Source: Sideroxydans sp.
GTDB taxonomy: Bacteria > Pseudomonadota > Gammaproteobacteria > Burkholderiales > Gallionellaceae
Length of the DNA stretch: 64,000 nucleotides
NCBI GenBank assembly: GCA_029850585.1
Contig: JARCRQ010000093.1
Span: 1 to 64,000 of the forward strand
Direction of reading: 5' to 3'
Shown: piece after piece, positions 1 to 9,181 of the stretch
How the letters are laid out: every line of letters begins with the position of its first letter
Position numbering within the stretch: the stretch's first letter is position 1
Made by a program: the position numbers and the translations under genes
The notes under the pieces: generated by a model
What the model was told of the DNA's origin: nothing
Database searches by the model: none
Seen by the model: the letters and a program-made list of their open reading frames with translations, nothing else

Positions 1-1385
1 GTGTTGAGTTGCATCGCGGTAAACAACATTTGCCGCGTTTCATTTTCGTCGGCGGGCGTCATCACCGTCATATTCGGCACGCAACGCAAAAAACTTAAAT
101 CGAAACTACCCGCGTGTGTCGCGCCATCCGCGCCCACCAGTCCGCCGCGATCTATCGCCAAAATCACGGGCAAATTTTGAATCGCGATGTCGTGTATCAG
201 CTGGTCGTAAGCGCGTTGCAAAAACGTCGAATAAATCGCCACCACGGGTTTGTAGCCGTCGCACGCCAAGCCCGCCGCAAAAGTTAGCGCATGTTGTTCG
301 GCAATGCCGACATCAAAATAACGTGTGGGAAATTTTCCCTCAAAGGCTTGCATCCCAGAGCCCTCGCACATCGCGGGGGTGATGCCGATAACGCGCGCAT
401 CCGCCTCCGCCATGTCGCACAACCATTGTCCGAACACTTGCGTGTAGGTTGGCAACAGCGCGGCTTTCGGCATGATGCCGCTGCTGCGGTCGAATTTGCT
501 CACACCGTGATAGAGCAAACAATCTGCTTCCGCCTTGTCGTAGCCACGACCTTTTTGCGTGACCACATGCAAAAATTGCGGGCCTGTGAGCTTCTTGATA
601 TTGCTTAAAGTATCGAGCAACACATTGATGTCGTGCCCATCAATCGGACCGATGTAGTTAAAGCCAAACTGCTCAAACATGGTGCTAGGCGTAACCATCC
701 CTTTGACATGCTCTTCAGCGCGCTTGGCTAATTCGTGGATGGGCGGAATGCCGCGCAAGGCTTTTTCACCCGTGTTGCGCATCGCCGAATAAAAACGTCC
801 CGACATCAGCTTCGCCAAATAATTATTCAACGCGCCGACGGGTTTAGAAATCGACATATCGTTGTCGTTCAAAATCACCAGCAAATTCGCGTCCATCGCC
901 CCCGCGTTATTCATCGCTTCAAATGCCATGCCGCCCGTCATCGCACCATCGCCAATAATCGCCACCGCGCGCCGTTCCGAACCATTCAGCTTTGCTGCGA
1001 TTGCCATACCCAGTGCCGCCGAAATCGAGGTGCTGGAATGTCCCGTACCAAAGGTATCAAACGAACTTTCTTCGCGTTTTGGAAAGCCCGCGATGCCGCC
1101 CGTCATGCGCAAGGTGCTCATCGCAGCGCGCCGACCCGTCAAAATTTTATGTACATAGGTTTGATGACCGACATCCCACACCAGCTTATCGTCAGGCGTG
1201 TTGAACACGGTGTGCAGCGCGAGGGTGAGCTCTACCGTGCCTAAATTGGACGACAAATGTCCGCCCGTTTTGCTTACTGATTCGACTAAAAATTCGCGCA
1301 GCTCCATCGCCAACTGCGGCAACTGCGCACGCTCTAAACCGCGCAGTGCTGCAACGCTCGTGACGGTGTCCAATAATTTATACAT
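1..1385 (-). CDS. dxs: 1-deoxy-D-xylulose-5-phosphate synthase, 3' end cut by window
   Basis: Makes 1-deoxyxylulose 5-phosphate from pyruvate and glyceraldehyde 3-phosphate, the first step of the MEP isoprenoid pathway; thiamine-diphosphate enzyme of the cytosol. I translated the minus strand from the ATG at 1385: about 461 residues stay open to the window edge (family length about 620). Visible are the ThDP/Mg motif GDGAMTGG near residue 145 with the following NN, and [10 protein letters not shown] with the catalytic Glu near residue 370. The ATG overlaps the ispA stop by one base (TGATG), so the two are translationally coupled. Identity is secure; only the C-terminal part is missing. Confidence 0.97.
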   Translation of the reverse strand, partial: MYKLLDTVTSVAALRGLERAQLPQLAMELREFLVESVSKTGGHLSSNLGTVELTLALHTVFNTPDDKLVWDVGHQTYVHKILTGRRAAMSTLRMTGGIAGFPKREESSFDTFGTGHSSTSISAALGMAIAAKLNGSERRAVAIIGDGAMTGGMAFEAMNNAGAMDANLLVILNDNDMSISKPVGALNNYLAKLMSGRFYSAMRNTGEKALRGIPPIHELAKRAEEHVKGMVTPSTMFEQFGFNYIGPIDGHDINVLLDTLSNIKKLTGPQFLHVVTQKGRGYDKAEADCLLYHGVSKFDRSSGIMPKAALLPTYTQVFGQWLCDMAEADARVIGITPAMCEGSGMQAFEGKFPTRYFDVGIAEQHALTFAAGLACDGYKPVVAIYSTFLQRAYDQLIHDIAIQNLPVILAIDRGGLVGADGATHAGSFDLSFLRCVPNMTVMTPADENETRQMLFTAMQLN

Positions 1386-2290
1386 CAGAATTTTCTCAAC
1401 ACAATAAAGTCGGCAAGTTCGCGCAAGCGTTGCGCAGCCGCACCAAATTCGTCCAAACTTTTTAACGCGTCTTGATGCAACTGCTGCGCCATTTCACGCG
1501 CTGCTTTCACACCCAATAAGCTCACATAAGTGGGCTTGTCGTGATCGGCATCTTTGCCTGCGGTTTTGCCCAAGGTCGCGGTGTCGGCTTCGGTGTCCAA
1601 CACGTCATCCACCACTTGAAACGCCAGCCCGACGCATTTACCAAAATGATCTAACTGCGCCAGTTGCGCGGGTGTGGCATTGCCGCATTGCGCGCCCAAC
1701 ACAATCGCTGCGCGTATCAGCGCGCCGGTTTTGTGGATGTGCATCAACTCCAATTCGGGCAAGCTCAACGCCACGCCGACACTCGCCAAATCTATCGCCT
1801 GCCCGCCCGCCATACCGCGCGAACCGCTGGCTTGTGCCAACAATTTGAGCATGTCTAATTGCCGCGCTGCGTCATCATTTAGGCGATGTTCTGCCAATAA
1901 TTGAAACGCTAAAGTTTGCAAACTATCACCCACCAGCAACGCAGTCGCCTCGTCATATTGCACATGACAAGTCGGCTTACCGCGCCGCAACACATCGTCG
2001 TCCATGCACGGCATATCGTCATGCACCAGCGAATACGCGTGGATAAGCTCAACCGAAGCCGCAGCAATGTCGGCGCGCGCCATGTCCGCGCCGAACAACT
2101 CGGCAGCGGCAAACGCCAACAGCGGACGCACCCGCTTACCGCCATCCAACACCGCGTAACGCATCGCCGCGTGTAAGCGTTGTGGGGCAATACTGGCGGC
2201 GGGCAACAGCTCGCCCAACACCGTTTCAAAGCGGCTTAAATGCGCCGCTGTCCAGTGCTGAAAATCCAAGGGTTGCTTAGCTAAGCTCAT
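1385..2290 (-). CDS. ispA: farnesyl diphosphate synthase (polyprenyl synthetase)
   Basis: Condenses isopentenyl diphosphate with dimethylallyl/geranyl diphosphate to give farnesyl diphosphate. The 301-residue protein has the first Asp-rich motif DDMPCMDDD at residues 91-99 with RRGKPT after it, and the second, DDVLD, near residue 230. GGKRVRP near residue 50 binds diphosphate. Length is normal for bacterial IspA. It sits between xseB (ATGA overlap at its start) and dxs (TGATG overlap at its end), the standard proteobacterial operon. A longer-chain product cannot be excluded from sequence, but the residues before the first Asp motif and the context favour C15. Confidence 0.95.
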   Translation of the reverse strand: MSLAKQPLDFQHWTAAHLSRFETVLGELLPAASIAPQRLHAAMRYAVLDGGKRVRPLLAFAAAELFGADMARADIAAASVELIHAYSLVHDDMPCMDDDVLRRGKPTCHVQYDEATALLVGDSLQTLAFQLLAEHRLNDDAARQLDMLKLLAQASGSRGMAGGQAIDLASVGVALSLPELELMHIHKTGALIRAAIVLGAQCGNATPAQLAQLDHFGKCVGLAFQVVDDVLDTEADTATLGKTAGKDADHDKPTYVSLLGVKAAREMAQQLHQDALKSLDEFGAAAQRLRELADFIVLRKF

Positions 2291-2532
2291 AGGTTTTGTC
2301 CCGTCTCATTCTGCACCGCGAACTCTTTCAACATACCGTCTTCCAACACGCGCACTTGCTGCTGCGCATCGTCCAAACGGCTGCGGCAAAACGCCAACAA
2401 CTCCGCGCCGCGCTTATAAGCCGTCAGCGCATCTTCCAGCGACAATTTGCCGCCTTCCATCTCTGCGACCAGCGCGTCCAACTCCGTCATCGCCGCCTCA
2501 AAACCCTGTGCCTTCTGTGCTTTCGCCACCAT
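2287..2532 (-). CDS. xseB: exodeoxyribonuclease VII small subunit
   Basis: Small subunit of exonuclease VII, which degrades single-stranded DNA with the XseA large subunit. The 81-residue form starting MVAKAQKAQGFEAAM matches the family (about 80 residues): FEAAMTELDALVAEMEGGKLSLEDALTAYKRG region followed by a basic helical end. An upstream in-frame ATG at 2577 would add 15 residues but has no ribosome site, whereas GGGA precedes the ATG at 2532, so I use 2532. Its stop overlaps the ispA start (ATGA). First gene of xseB-ispA-dxs. Confidence 0.9.
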   Translation of the reverse strand: MVAKAQKAQGFEAAMTELDALVAEMEGGKLSLEDALTAYKRGAELLAFCRSRLDDAQQQVRVLEDGMLKEFAVQNETGQNL

Positions 2533-2939
2533 GCTGATTCCCGCGCCAAACAAAGCTGGGCATTCTACCGAAGGCATGAAAGTAGGGCTAATTTTTCTCG
2601 GCGCAACAATCGCCCGATAAAATCGCCCGATAAATCGACTGCCTACGCAAACCCTTGCCCTCCTGCAAAAAAAGCCGCCGCACTATTCAGCGCGGCGGCT
2701 TTAATTTTTACGACGATTACTTATTGCAGTCTAAAGTTTGCACCTGCACCAGCGCTGTCGTTCACCGCGCCAAGCATCGCCATCGTTGCCGCGCAACTTT
2801 CTAAATAGCCTAGCGAAATTCAATTTTGAGCCGCCAACCCTGCGCTTAAAAATCGGTATGATGCGCACGGCTCAATGCAAGTTGGGCCATTTTTTTGTGA
2901 GCTGGCTTTTTGAATTTCAATATCGACAGGAGAACTAAC
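2533..2939. other. intergenic region between divergent xseB and yidB-like gene
   Basis: About 400 bases with no convincing intact gene. It should hold the divergent promoters of xseB and the YidB-like gene. It also holds a strong hairpin terminator (2666-2710) and, upstream of it on the minus strand, a short reading frame that ends with TAA at about 2723 and whose last 20 codons read MAMLGAVNDSAGAGANFRLQ. An in-frame stop lies only 14 codons before that Met, so this looks like the tail of a lost gene rather than a gene. Confidence 0.5.
2666..2710 (-). terminator. rho-independent terminator, probably bidirectional
   Basis: AAAGCCGCCGC and GCGGCGGCTTT form an 11-bp stem around a short loop. 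On the minus strand the stem is followed by seven T; on the plus strand by TTTAATTTTT, so it can work both ways. No intact gene ends into it from the right, which is odd (see findings); it does insulate xseB from upstream reading. Confidence 0.75.
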
Positions 2940-3362
2940 ATGGGCTTATTTGACAGTATTTTGGGTGCGGTACAGGGCAAGGTGGCGAGTGGCGCGCAGG
3001 GCAATGTGATGGAGTCGGTGATGGGGATGCTCAACGATCCACAAGTGGGCGGTTTGCAAGGTTTGGTAGAAAAATTTTCCAAGGGTGGCTTGGGTGAGCA
3101 AGTGGCTTCATGGGTGAGTACGGGTAAAAATTTGCCTGTGTCCGCCGAGCAATTGCAAAGCGCGATGAGTTCATCTGGCTTGCAAGACATCGCCGCAAAA
3201 TTTGGTTTGCATACGGCGGACATGGGTAGCCAGTTGTCGAGTTTGTTGCCGCAACTGATTGACCACTTAACCCCAAATGGTCAAGTGCCAGAAGGCGGTG
3301 CGGACATGTCGAAACTGGCGATGAGCGCGTTGTCAGGGTTGTTCGCTAACAAGCCAGCGTAA
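2940..3362 (+). CDS. YidB-like (DUF937) family protein
   Basis: 140-residue protein starting MGLFDSILGAVQGKV, with the glycine-rich, low-complexity helix pattern of the YidB/DUF937 family (GGLGEQVASWVSTGKNLPVSAEQL near the middle, then a helical tail). The function of the family is not known; most members are soluble and about 130-150 residues. The start at 2940 is chosen because AGGAGA lies 6 bases upstream. A clear terminator follows, so it is probably transcribed alone. Confidence 0.85.
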   Translation: MGLFDSILGAVQGKVASGAQGNVMESVMGMLNDPQVGGLQGLVEKFSKGGLGEQVASWVSTGKNLPVSAEQLQSAMSSSGLQDIAAKFGLHTADMGSQLSSLLPQLIDHLTPNGQVPEGGADMSKLAMSALSGLFANKPA

Positions 3363-3373
3363 CCTTTAGGCAC

Positions 3374-3410
3374 GCTAAAAAGGCTGACAGCGATGTCAGC
3401 CTTTTTTGTT
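3374..3410 (+). terminator. rho-independent terminator of the YidB-like gene
   Basis: AAAAAGGCTGACA and TGTCAGCCTTTTT form a 13-bp stem with a four-base loop, followed by a T run. It lies about 12 bases after the stop codon at 3362. Confidence 0.9.
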
Positions 3411-3463
3411 TGCGCAGGCATTTTTTCCGCACGCCAGCGGCGCGAGTGATGCAATAATGCGCC

Positions 3464-5416
3464 ATGGTTTCAAGTCAACAGACACACGCAATTAAGCCCC
3501 TCGACACCGCCGCTTTGCTCACGCAATTCGGCGGTGTTTTTACGTCTAGCGAAACAGCGGCGATGGCGCGTGCAATCGCATTTGCCGAGCCGCTGTATGC
3601 CAAGCAAATTGAGCTGACGGGCGAAAAAGTGCTGCATCACGCGCTGGGTGCGGCGACAATTTTGCAGGGCTTAAACATGGATGCGGACACGCTCATCGCG
3701 GCGATTTTGCATCGCGTGCCGAGCTGTTTAGCCGACTGGCGCGAGCGCGTCGAAGCGCAGTTTGGTAGCCATGTCTGTTTGCTGCTGCAAGGCTTGGCGC
3801 GTATGGAACAGCTTGCCGCATTTAACGCAACAGGCACGCCGATGGCGGATGCGGCGCAGCTAGAAAATCTGCGCAAGATGGTGTTGGCGATGGTCGAGGA
3901 CATTCGCGTAGTGCTGATTAAATTGGCGTTGCGCACCGACACCTTGCGGCATTTATCGGGGGCGGCGGCGGTGCAGCAACAACGCATCGCGCACGAGACG
4001 CACAGCATTTTTGCGCCGCTGGCAAATCGGCTCGGTGTGTGGCAAATCAAGTGGGAGTTAGAAGATTTAGCAGTGCGTTATTTGCAACCTGAGGCGTACC
4101 AAAAAGTGGCGCGCTTGTTGGCAGAAAAGCGTGGCGAGCGCGAGCAATACATCGCTGATTTTATCGCCACCTTGCAAAGAAAATTGCACGAGGCACATAT
4201 CGTCGCAGCCGTGACGGGGCGACCCAAACACATCTATAGCATCCTCAACAAAATGCAGCGCAAAGGCTTGGCTTTTGAGCAGCTGTTTGATGTGCGCGCG
4301 GTGCGCATTTTGGTTGAGAGCGTGTCCGATTGTTATGCCGCGCTCGGTGCGGTGCAGGCGTTGTGGACTCCCATCGCGGGCGAATTCGACGATTATATTG
4401 CGCGCCCTAAAAGTAATAACTATCGCTCGATACACACCGCTGTGCTGGGCGCACGCGGTTTGCCCATCGAGGTGCAAATTCGCACCCATGAGATGCACCA
4501 AACTTCCGAGCTGGGCGTGGCGGCGCATTGGCGTTACAAAGAAGGCAAGCAAGCGGACAGTCAGTTTGATGAGCAAATTGTCTGGTTGCGGCAGATTTTG
4601 GAATGGAAATCAGAGCTGGTCACGCAGCCCGACAGTCAGTTCAAAAATGCCAGTTTTGGCGAGCAAATTTATGTGTTCACGCCACAAGGCAAAGTGATTG
4701 ATTTACCCGCCAACGCAACGCCTGTGGACTTTGCTTATCGCTTGCATACTGATTTAGGACACCGCACGCGTGGCGCGAAAATCAACGGCAATATCGCACC
4801 GCTCAATACTAAATTGCACAACGGTCAACGCGTCGAAATTCTCACCATTAAACACGGCGCACCGAGTCGCGACTGGCTCAATCCGCAGCTAGGATTTTTG
4901 CAAAGCACGGGCGCGCGCGCCAAAGTACGCGCTTGGTTTAACGCGCAAACCATTAGCGACAGCATCGCGCAAGGGCGCGCGCTATTGGATAAAGAGTTGC
5001 AACACTGGGGCGTAACCGAGCTCAATCAAGACAAGCTGGCGCAGCAATTAGGCTACAACAAACTAGAGGATTTACTCGCCGCGTTAGGACGCAGCACGCT
5101 GAGTACACGGGCGGTGGCGCGTGCCTTGCAAAGCGTATTCCCACACAAAATTATCATCGCCGCACCCCTAGCAAAAGTGAGCCGCCCGCGTGAGAAAAGT
5201 GCGCACATCAGCGTCGGCGGCGTGAATAATTTACTCACCAAAAACGCCTTGTGCTGCAAGCCCACAACGCATGACCCAATCGCGGCATACATCACGGGCA
5301 ATCACGGCATCACCATCCACAAAGCCAGCTGCGCTTACTTAGTCAGGCTTGCTGCAACGCGCCCTGAGCGGGTGTTAACGGCGCAATGGGCGGCGAGCAC
5401 TCAGGCGAAAAAATGA
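3464..5416 (+). CDS. relA: RelA-type (p)ppGpp synthetase lacking the C-terminal ACT domain
   Basis: Makes the stringent alarmone (p)ppGpp from GTP/GDP and ATP on stalled ribosomes. Order: degenerate HD hydrolase region (residues about 50-190; LHRVPSC stands where LHD should be, so no hydrolysis is expected), synthetase domain from GRPKHIYSI near 251, with the RelA-type acidic motif EFDDY near 306 (SpoT enzymes have a basic RxKD there), TGS domain from YVFTPQG near 402, and a CC/zinc-finger-like region (CC near 596). The protein stops at residue 650, whereas RelA usually has about 740 with a final ACT/RRM domain, which is missing. The start ATG at 3464 has no clear ribosome site. Its stop overlaps the next gene. 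Confidence 0.93.
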   Translation: MVSSQQTHAIKPLDTAALLTQFGGVFTSSETAAMARAIAFAEPLYAKQIELTGEKVLHHALGAATILQGLNMDADTLIAAILHRVPSCLADWRERVEAQFGSHVCLLLQGLARMEQLAAFNATGTPMADAAQLENLRKMVLAMVEDIRVVLIKLALRTDTLRHLSGAAAVQQQRIAHETHSIFAPLANRLGVWQIKWELEDLAVRYLQPEAYQKVARLLAEKRGEREQYIADFIATLQRKLHEAHIVAAVTGRPKHIYSILNKMQRKGLAFEQLFDVRAVRILVESVSDCYAALGAVQALWTPIAGEFDDYIARPKSNNYRSIHTAVLGARGLPIEVQIRTHEMHQTSELGVAAHWRYKEGKQADSQFDEQIVWLRQILEWKSELVTQPDSQFKNASFGEQIYVFTPQGKVIDLPANATPVDFAYRLHTDLGHRTRGAKINGNIAPLNTKLHNGQRVEILTIKHGAPSRDWLNPQLGFLQSTGARAKVRAWFNAQTISDSIAQGRALLDKELQHWGVTELNQDKLAQQLGYNKLEDLLAALGRSTLSTRAVARALQSVFPHKIIIAAPLAKVSRPREKSAHISVGGVNNLLTKNALCCKPTTHDPIAAYITGNHGITIHKASCAYLVRLAATRPERVLTAQWAASTQAKK

Positions 5417-5625
5417 ACAGCGCGCACTTAGAAAAACTCGTCACCACCACCATGCCGTTCGGTAAATATCAGGGGCATTTAATCGCCGATTTACCCGGGC
5501 GATATTTGAATTGGTTCGCCAACAAAGGCTTTCCCAAAGGCGAAATCGGGCAACTGCTCGCCCTAATGCAAGAGCTGGATCACAACGGTCTGGCGGAGCT
5601 GCTCACGCCGTTGCGCAAAAAATAA
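5413..5625 (+). CDS. DUF3820 family protein
   Basis: 70-residue protein MNSAHLEKLVTTTMPFGKYQGHLIADLPGRYLNWFANKGFPKGEIGQLL-like in overall pattern, matching DUF3820 (sometimes named putative quorum-sensing-regulated virulence factor). The core MPFGKYQG, LPxxYLNWF and FPxGxIG is typical. I start at 5413, where ATGA overlaps the relA stop, rather than at the in-frame ATG at 5386 inside relA. Biochemical function is not established. Confidence 0.85.
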   Translation: MNSAHLEKLVTTTMPFGKYQGHLIADLPGRYLNWFANKGFPKGEIGQLLALMQELDHNGLAELLTPLRKK

Positions 5626-5630
5626 TCCAG

Positions 5631-6866
5631 TTACTTTAACGCCACATCGACGACGGGCGGACGCGCTTGGTGCATCACGATGCGTGCCACAAACCAAATC
5701 GCTACAGCGTTTGCCGCCAGTGCGACATAGCCGACAATTTCGTAATGAATAATTTCGCCCGTAGCACTTTGCGTGATGATGAAGCCTGCCAAACTGCTGG
5801 CGAGTGCCATGGCTAACGATTGCACGGTGGCGTTGAGCGACATAAATGTGCCGCGCAATTTTGGTTCGGCGGCGGAGGTAATAATCGCCATAGCGGGAAT
5901 CATGCGCCCCGATACCAGCACGAAAAATACCGTGGTGTAAATCATCCATAACCACAGCGGCGCGGCACTGATTTGCGTGACGATAAGCAGCGGCACGGAG
6001 GCTGCGATTGCCACCAGTCGATACACTTTTACCTTGCCGTGGCTATCCGCGTATCGCCCAATCAGCCTTGCCGTTATCAGCGTTGCAGCCCCACCCGCCA
6101 AATAAATCAACGGGATTTGCAGTTGGCTAATCGCCAGATTGTGTACCGCGAATAAGGTGATATACGGAATCACGGTAAAGCCCGAAAAAATAATCAACGC
6201 GGAAAACAGCAAGGCGCGGCGGTGATTGGCTTCGCGCAAAACGGCAAACATCGGCACAAACGGATGGGCGCGTTTTTCCGCGCTGATGTGATGACGCAAG
6301 GTGGGCAATACCTGCCGCCCGACCAGCACGAATATCACCGTGAGCAGCGCGACCAACACGAATGGTGCGCGCCAATTTAGCCAGTTCGCCAACCATAAAG
6401 AAATCGGCACGCCCGCGATGGTCGAAATCGAGAACGCCGACATCACCACGCCATTGGCGGCGGCGCGGCGTTCAAACGGAATCACGTCGCCGATGATGGT
6501 TTGCACCATCGCACCCATCACGCCGCCGAACGCACCCGCCAAAGCGCGCGCAATCAGCAAGGTGATAAAACTCGGCGCCAAGGCGCACGCCAACGTCGCC
6601 ACGCCAAACAAGCCAAACATCCACAGCAGCAAACTTTTACGCTCGAAGCGATCAACAAAAGTCGCGCCCAACAAACCCGAAAACGCCGCGCTAAAACTAT
6701 ATGACGCGACCAACAAACCGAACTGGTGGGTGCTAATACCTAAGCTGGAAATTAAAATCGGCCCCAGCGGCATCATGATCATAAAGTCGAGAATGTGACT
6801 GAACTGAATGCCCGCGAGAGTCAGCAACAAGCGGCGTTCATGTGGCGGGGTGAGGGTGGCGGACAT
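5631..6866 (-). CDS. MFS transporter, probable exporter
   Basis: 411-residue inner-membrane protein with about 12 hydrophobic segments and the DHA1-like layout (LLVASYSFSAAFSGLLGATFVDRFERKSLL includes the loop 2-3 motif with DRFERK; SGRMIPAMAIITSAAEP in the second half). Family members export drugs, sugars or arabinose-like compounds by proton exchange; substrate cannot be told. It converges on the DUF3820 gene with only five bases between, and no regulator gene is adjacent. Start at 6866 follows the first conserved helix closely and gives normal length. Confidence 0.88.
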   Translation of the reverse strand: MSATLTPPHERRLLLTLAGIQFSHILDFMIMMPLGPILISSLGISTHQFGLLVASYSFSAAFSGLLGATFVDRFERKSLLLWMFGLFGVATLACALAPSFITLLIARALAGAFGGVMGAMVQTIIGDVIPFERRAAANGVVMSAFSISTIAGVPISLWLANWLNWRAPFVLVALLTVIFVLVGRQVLPTLRHHISAEKRAHPFVPMFAVLREANHRRALLFSALIIFSGFTVIPYITLFAVHNLAISQLQIPLIYLAGGAATLITARLIGRYADSHGKVKVYRLVAIAASVPLLIVTQISAAPLWLWMIYTTVFFVLVSGRMIPAMAIITSAAEPKLRGTFMSLNATVQSLAMALASSLAGFIITQSATGEIIHYEIVGYVALAANAVAIWFVARIVMHQARPPVVDVALK

Positions 6867-6989
6867 GGCAAAAGTGAAAAGTGGCGGGCGCGCATTCTAG
6901 CAGCGGTGTGGAATGTGCTAAGGATTTAGAGCGTAAACCTTTACACTGCCGCCCTCGCGCGCGAAGCGCACTATTTTTTGAAGGTTTTT

Positions 6990-7487
6990 ATGTACCCCGT
7001 TCACGATGCTGATGCTATTTTGTTGCTGTCTTTATCTCTCGCCGCCAAGCGTCGTCCTGCCGATTTAGTTGAAATCTGCGCGGCGGCCGATTTGTTGCAA
7101 GGCGTGATTCCTAATCCCGCCAAAGTCTCCGATTCGTTCGCGCGCTTGTCCGCGTATGGCTTGATACAAGAAGTGAACGGCGGCTATACGCTCAATGCCG
7201 ACGCGCAACAAATGATGGAAGGAATGCGCAAGCGCGACACTATCGAGCAGCGCATCCATATGCTCAAAGAATTGCTGGCGGAATATCATTTGCAAGGCGA
7301 ACACGTCACGCTACAAGTCAGCGACGAGGCTCTTTCCGCCGCCACTTTGGCGCATCGCGCCGCGAAAAACAGCATCGCGAAAAACATGCTGGTGCCGAAA
7401 CCGAAACCTGTCGAAGACCCGCGCAAACGCCCCGCCAAATACCAATCCTTTTCTGCCAAACGTGCCGCTGCGCGCCGCAAGGATTAA
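6990..7487 (+). CDS. unknown protein, winged-helix-like, upstream of dbpA
   Basis: 165 residues, not recognised as a named family. The first 75 residues (ILLLSLSLAAKRRPADLVEICAAADL...FARLSAYGLIQEVNGGYTL) have the helix-helix-strand pattern of a winged-helix module; the middle is a charged helix; the last 30 residues are basic (RKRP, KRAAARRKD) and could bind nucleic acid. ATG at 6990 is chosen over the TTG at 6978 because GAAGG lies five bases upstream. Three bases separate it from dbpA, so the two are co-transcribed and a role with RNA is a reasonable guess only. Confidence 0.8.
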   Translation: MYPVHDADAILLLSLSLAAKRRPADLVEICAAADLLQGVIPNPAKVSDSFARLSAYGLIQEVNGGYTLNADAQQMMEGMRKRDTIEQRIHMLKELLAEYHLQGEHVTLQVSDEALSAATLAHRAAKNSIAKNMLVPKPKPVEDPRKRPAKYQSFSAKRAAARRKD

Positions 7488-7490
7488 GCC

Positions 7491-8876
7491 ATGAGCAACG
7501 AAAATAATTCTTTTGCGCAACTGCCTTTATCGCCTGCGATGTTGGCGAATTTGCAGCAGCTCGGCTATTTGACGATGACCCCGATACAGGCGGCGAGCCT
7601 GCCGATTACTTTGGCGGGCAACGATTTATTGGCGCAAGCCAAAACGGGTAGCGGCAAAACCGCCGCGTTCGCCTTGTCGTTGTTGACGCGCTTGAATCCC
7701 AAACATTTTGGCGTGCAAGCGATGGTGTTATGCCCCACCCGCGAACTTGCCGACCAAGTCACGCAAGAGCTGCGCCGTCTGGCACGCGCGGCGGACAATA
7801 TCAAAATTTTAACCTTGTGCGGCGGCTCGGTGATGCGCGCACAAATCGCCAGTTTGGAACACGGTGCGCACATCGTGGTGGGTACGCCGGGGCGTTTGAT
7901 GGATCACATCGAGCGCGGCACACTGAATTTAAGCGCGCTCAATACGCTGGTATTGGACGAGGCGGATCGTATGTTGGACATGGGTTTTTATGACGACATC
8001 GCCTACGTTGCCAAGCGTTGTCCTGCGGCACGTCAGACCTTGATGTTTTCCGCAACCTATCCCGACGGCATCGCGCGTTTGGCACGTCAATTTATGCACA
8101 ATCCGCAAGAAGTAAAATTGCTGGAGCAGCATGAGACAAGCAAAATCCGCCAACGCTTTTACAAGATAGACAACGAGCAACGCTTAGAAGCGGTTGCCAT
8201 TTTGCTCAAGCACTATCATCCCGTGAGTACGCTGGCGTTTTGCAACACCAAACAACAATGTCGTTCGCTGCTTGAAGCCCTCCATGCACAAGGCATCAAA
8301 GCCCTGACGCTGAATGGTGACTTGGAACAACGTGAACGCGACCAAGTGCTGATTCAATTTGCCAATCGCAGTTGCTCGGTGCTGGTGGCAACCGATGTCG
8401 CTGCGCGCGGGCTGGACATCACCCAACTCGAAGCCGTCATCAACGTCGATGTCACGCCCGACCCCGAAGTTCACATCCATCGCATTGGTCGTACCGGACG
8501 CGCCGATCAAGACGGTTGGGCATTGAGTTTATGCGGACCGACTGACCGCCATCGCATCATCACCATCGCGCAAATGATGCACATCGAACCCGCATGGCAT
8601 GAGCTGAACGAACTCGAAAGTAGCGACGACACCCCGCTCATCGCGCCTATGGTGACGCTGCAAATTTTGGGCGGACGCAAAGAAAAAATCCGCGCAGGGG
8701 ATGTATTAGGCGCACTCACTGGCGATGCGGGTTACACGCGCGAACAAATCGGCAAAATCAACGTCACCGAGTTTTCCACTTACGTTGCCGTGGCGAGAAA
8801 TATCGCCTTGGAAGCGGTGCGCAAACTCAATGCAGGGAAGGTGAAAGGCAAAACCGTTAAAGTGCGCGCGCTGTAA
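7491..8876 (+). CDS. dbpA: DEAD-box ATP-dependent RNA helicase DbpA
   Basis: RNA helicase that acts on 23S rRNA during 50S assembly. 461 residues. Helicase core: Q motif (residues about 10-35), AQAKTGSGKT near 47-56, PTRELADQ, GTPGRLMDH, LVLDEADRMLD near 150, SATYP, VATDVAARGLD and HRIGRTGRA. The last about 75 residues (TLQILGGRKEKIRAGDVLGALTGDAG onwards) are the DbpA RNA-binding domain that recognises hairpin 92. The last 324 bases (8553-8876) recur 1286 bp downstream at 95% identity. Probably translated with the small gene just upstream. Confidence 0.95.
   Translation: MSNENNSFAQLPLSPAMLANLQQLGYLTMTPIQAASLPITLAGNDLLAQAKTGSGKTAAFALSLLTRLNPKHFGVQAMVLCPTRELADQVTQELRRLARAADNIKILTLCGGSVMRAQIASLEHGAHIVVGTPGRLMDHIERGTLNLSALNTLVLDEADRMLDMGFYDDIAYVAKRCPAARQTLMFSATYPDGIARLARQFMHNPQEVKLLEQHETSKIRQRFYKIDNEQRLEAVAILLKHYHPVSTLAFCNTKQQCRSLLEALHAQGIKALTLNGDLEQRERDQVLIQFANRSCSVLVATDVAARGLDITQLEAVINVDVTPDPEVHIHRIGRTGRADQDGWALSLCGPTDRHRIITIAQMMHIEPAWHELNELESSDDTPLIAPMVTLQILGGRKEKIRAGDVLGALTGDAGYTREQIGKINVTEFSTYVAVARNIALEAVRKLNAGKVKGKTVKVRAL
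8553..8876 (+). repeat. direct repeat, copy 1: 3' end of dbpA
   Basis: 324 bases at the 3' end of dbpA match 9839-10162 without gaps. By eye I count 16 differences, 13 of them silent, two amino-acid changes in all. The repeat covers the whole C-terminal RNA-binding domain. Confidence 0.95.
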
Positions 8877-8940
8877 TGCTCGCTAATGCAGTATAAAAAG
8901 CTGCTTTTCGATTGAACTGTACGAGTGTGCCGCGTAAAAA

Positions 8941-9061
8941 TTTTGAGAGGCGGTTCATTCGGTTCTTCGACTGACTACGCATCTAACAAAATGTGGAAGT
9001 ACAACGAAAGTGTTGTGATTGCTTGCAAAAAATAATGCCTCTCGTAACACGCTGGATAAAA
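8941..9061 (+). pseudogene. fragment of lipoprotein gene 3' end plus start of DUF4105 gene
   Basis: 121 bases match 10698-10818 with about 7 differences (94%). It covers the last 31 codons of the lipoprotein (SFGSSTDYASDKMWKYNE region), its TAA stop, the overlapping ATG and the first nine codons of the DUF4105 gene (MPLVTRWIK). The 5' part of the lipoprotein gene is absent, so this is a remnant. The reading frame after the ATG runs only to a TAG at about 9119. Confidence 0.88.
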
Positions 9062-9151
9062 GAAGCGGGGCACGCAGTGGCGATGACTCTGGTATTGAAG
9101 ACCGCTTTTCATTTTCTATAGGCTTTAGATTATGGCGCATGGATTCGCTCC

Positions 9152-9181
9152 GGTTTTGGTTTTGGTTTTGGTTTTGGTTTG
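9152..9181 (+). repeat. GGTTTT hexamer tandem repeat
   Basis: Five consecutive units of GGTTTT, the last imperfect. It lies 107 bases upstream of the antitoxin start, close to where a promoter would be expected. Confidence 0.85.

Noticed and set aside
3464-5416. Bifunctional SpoT/Rsh
   Set aside because: The HD motif is lost and the synthetase has the acidic EFDD motif of RelA-type enzymes.
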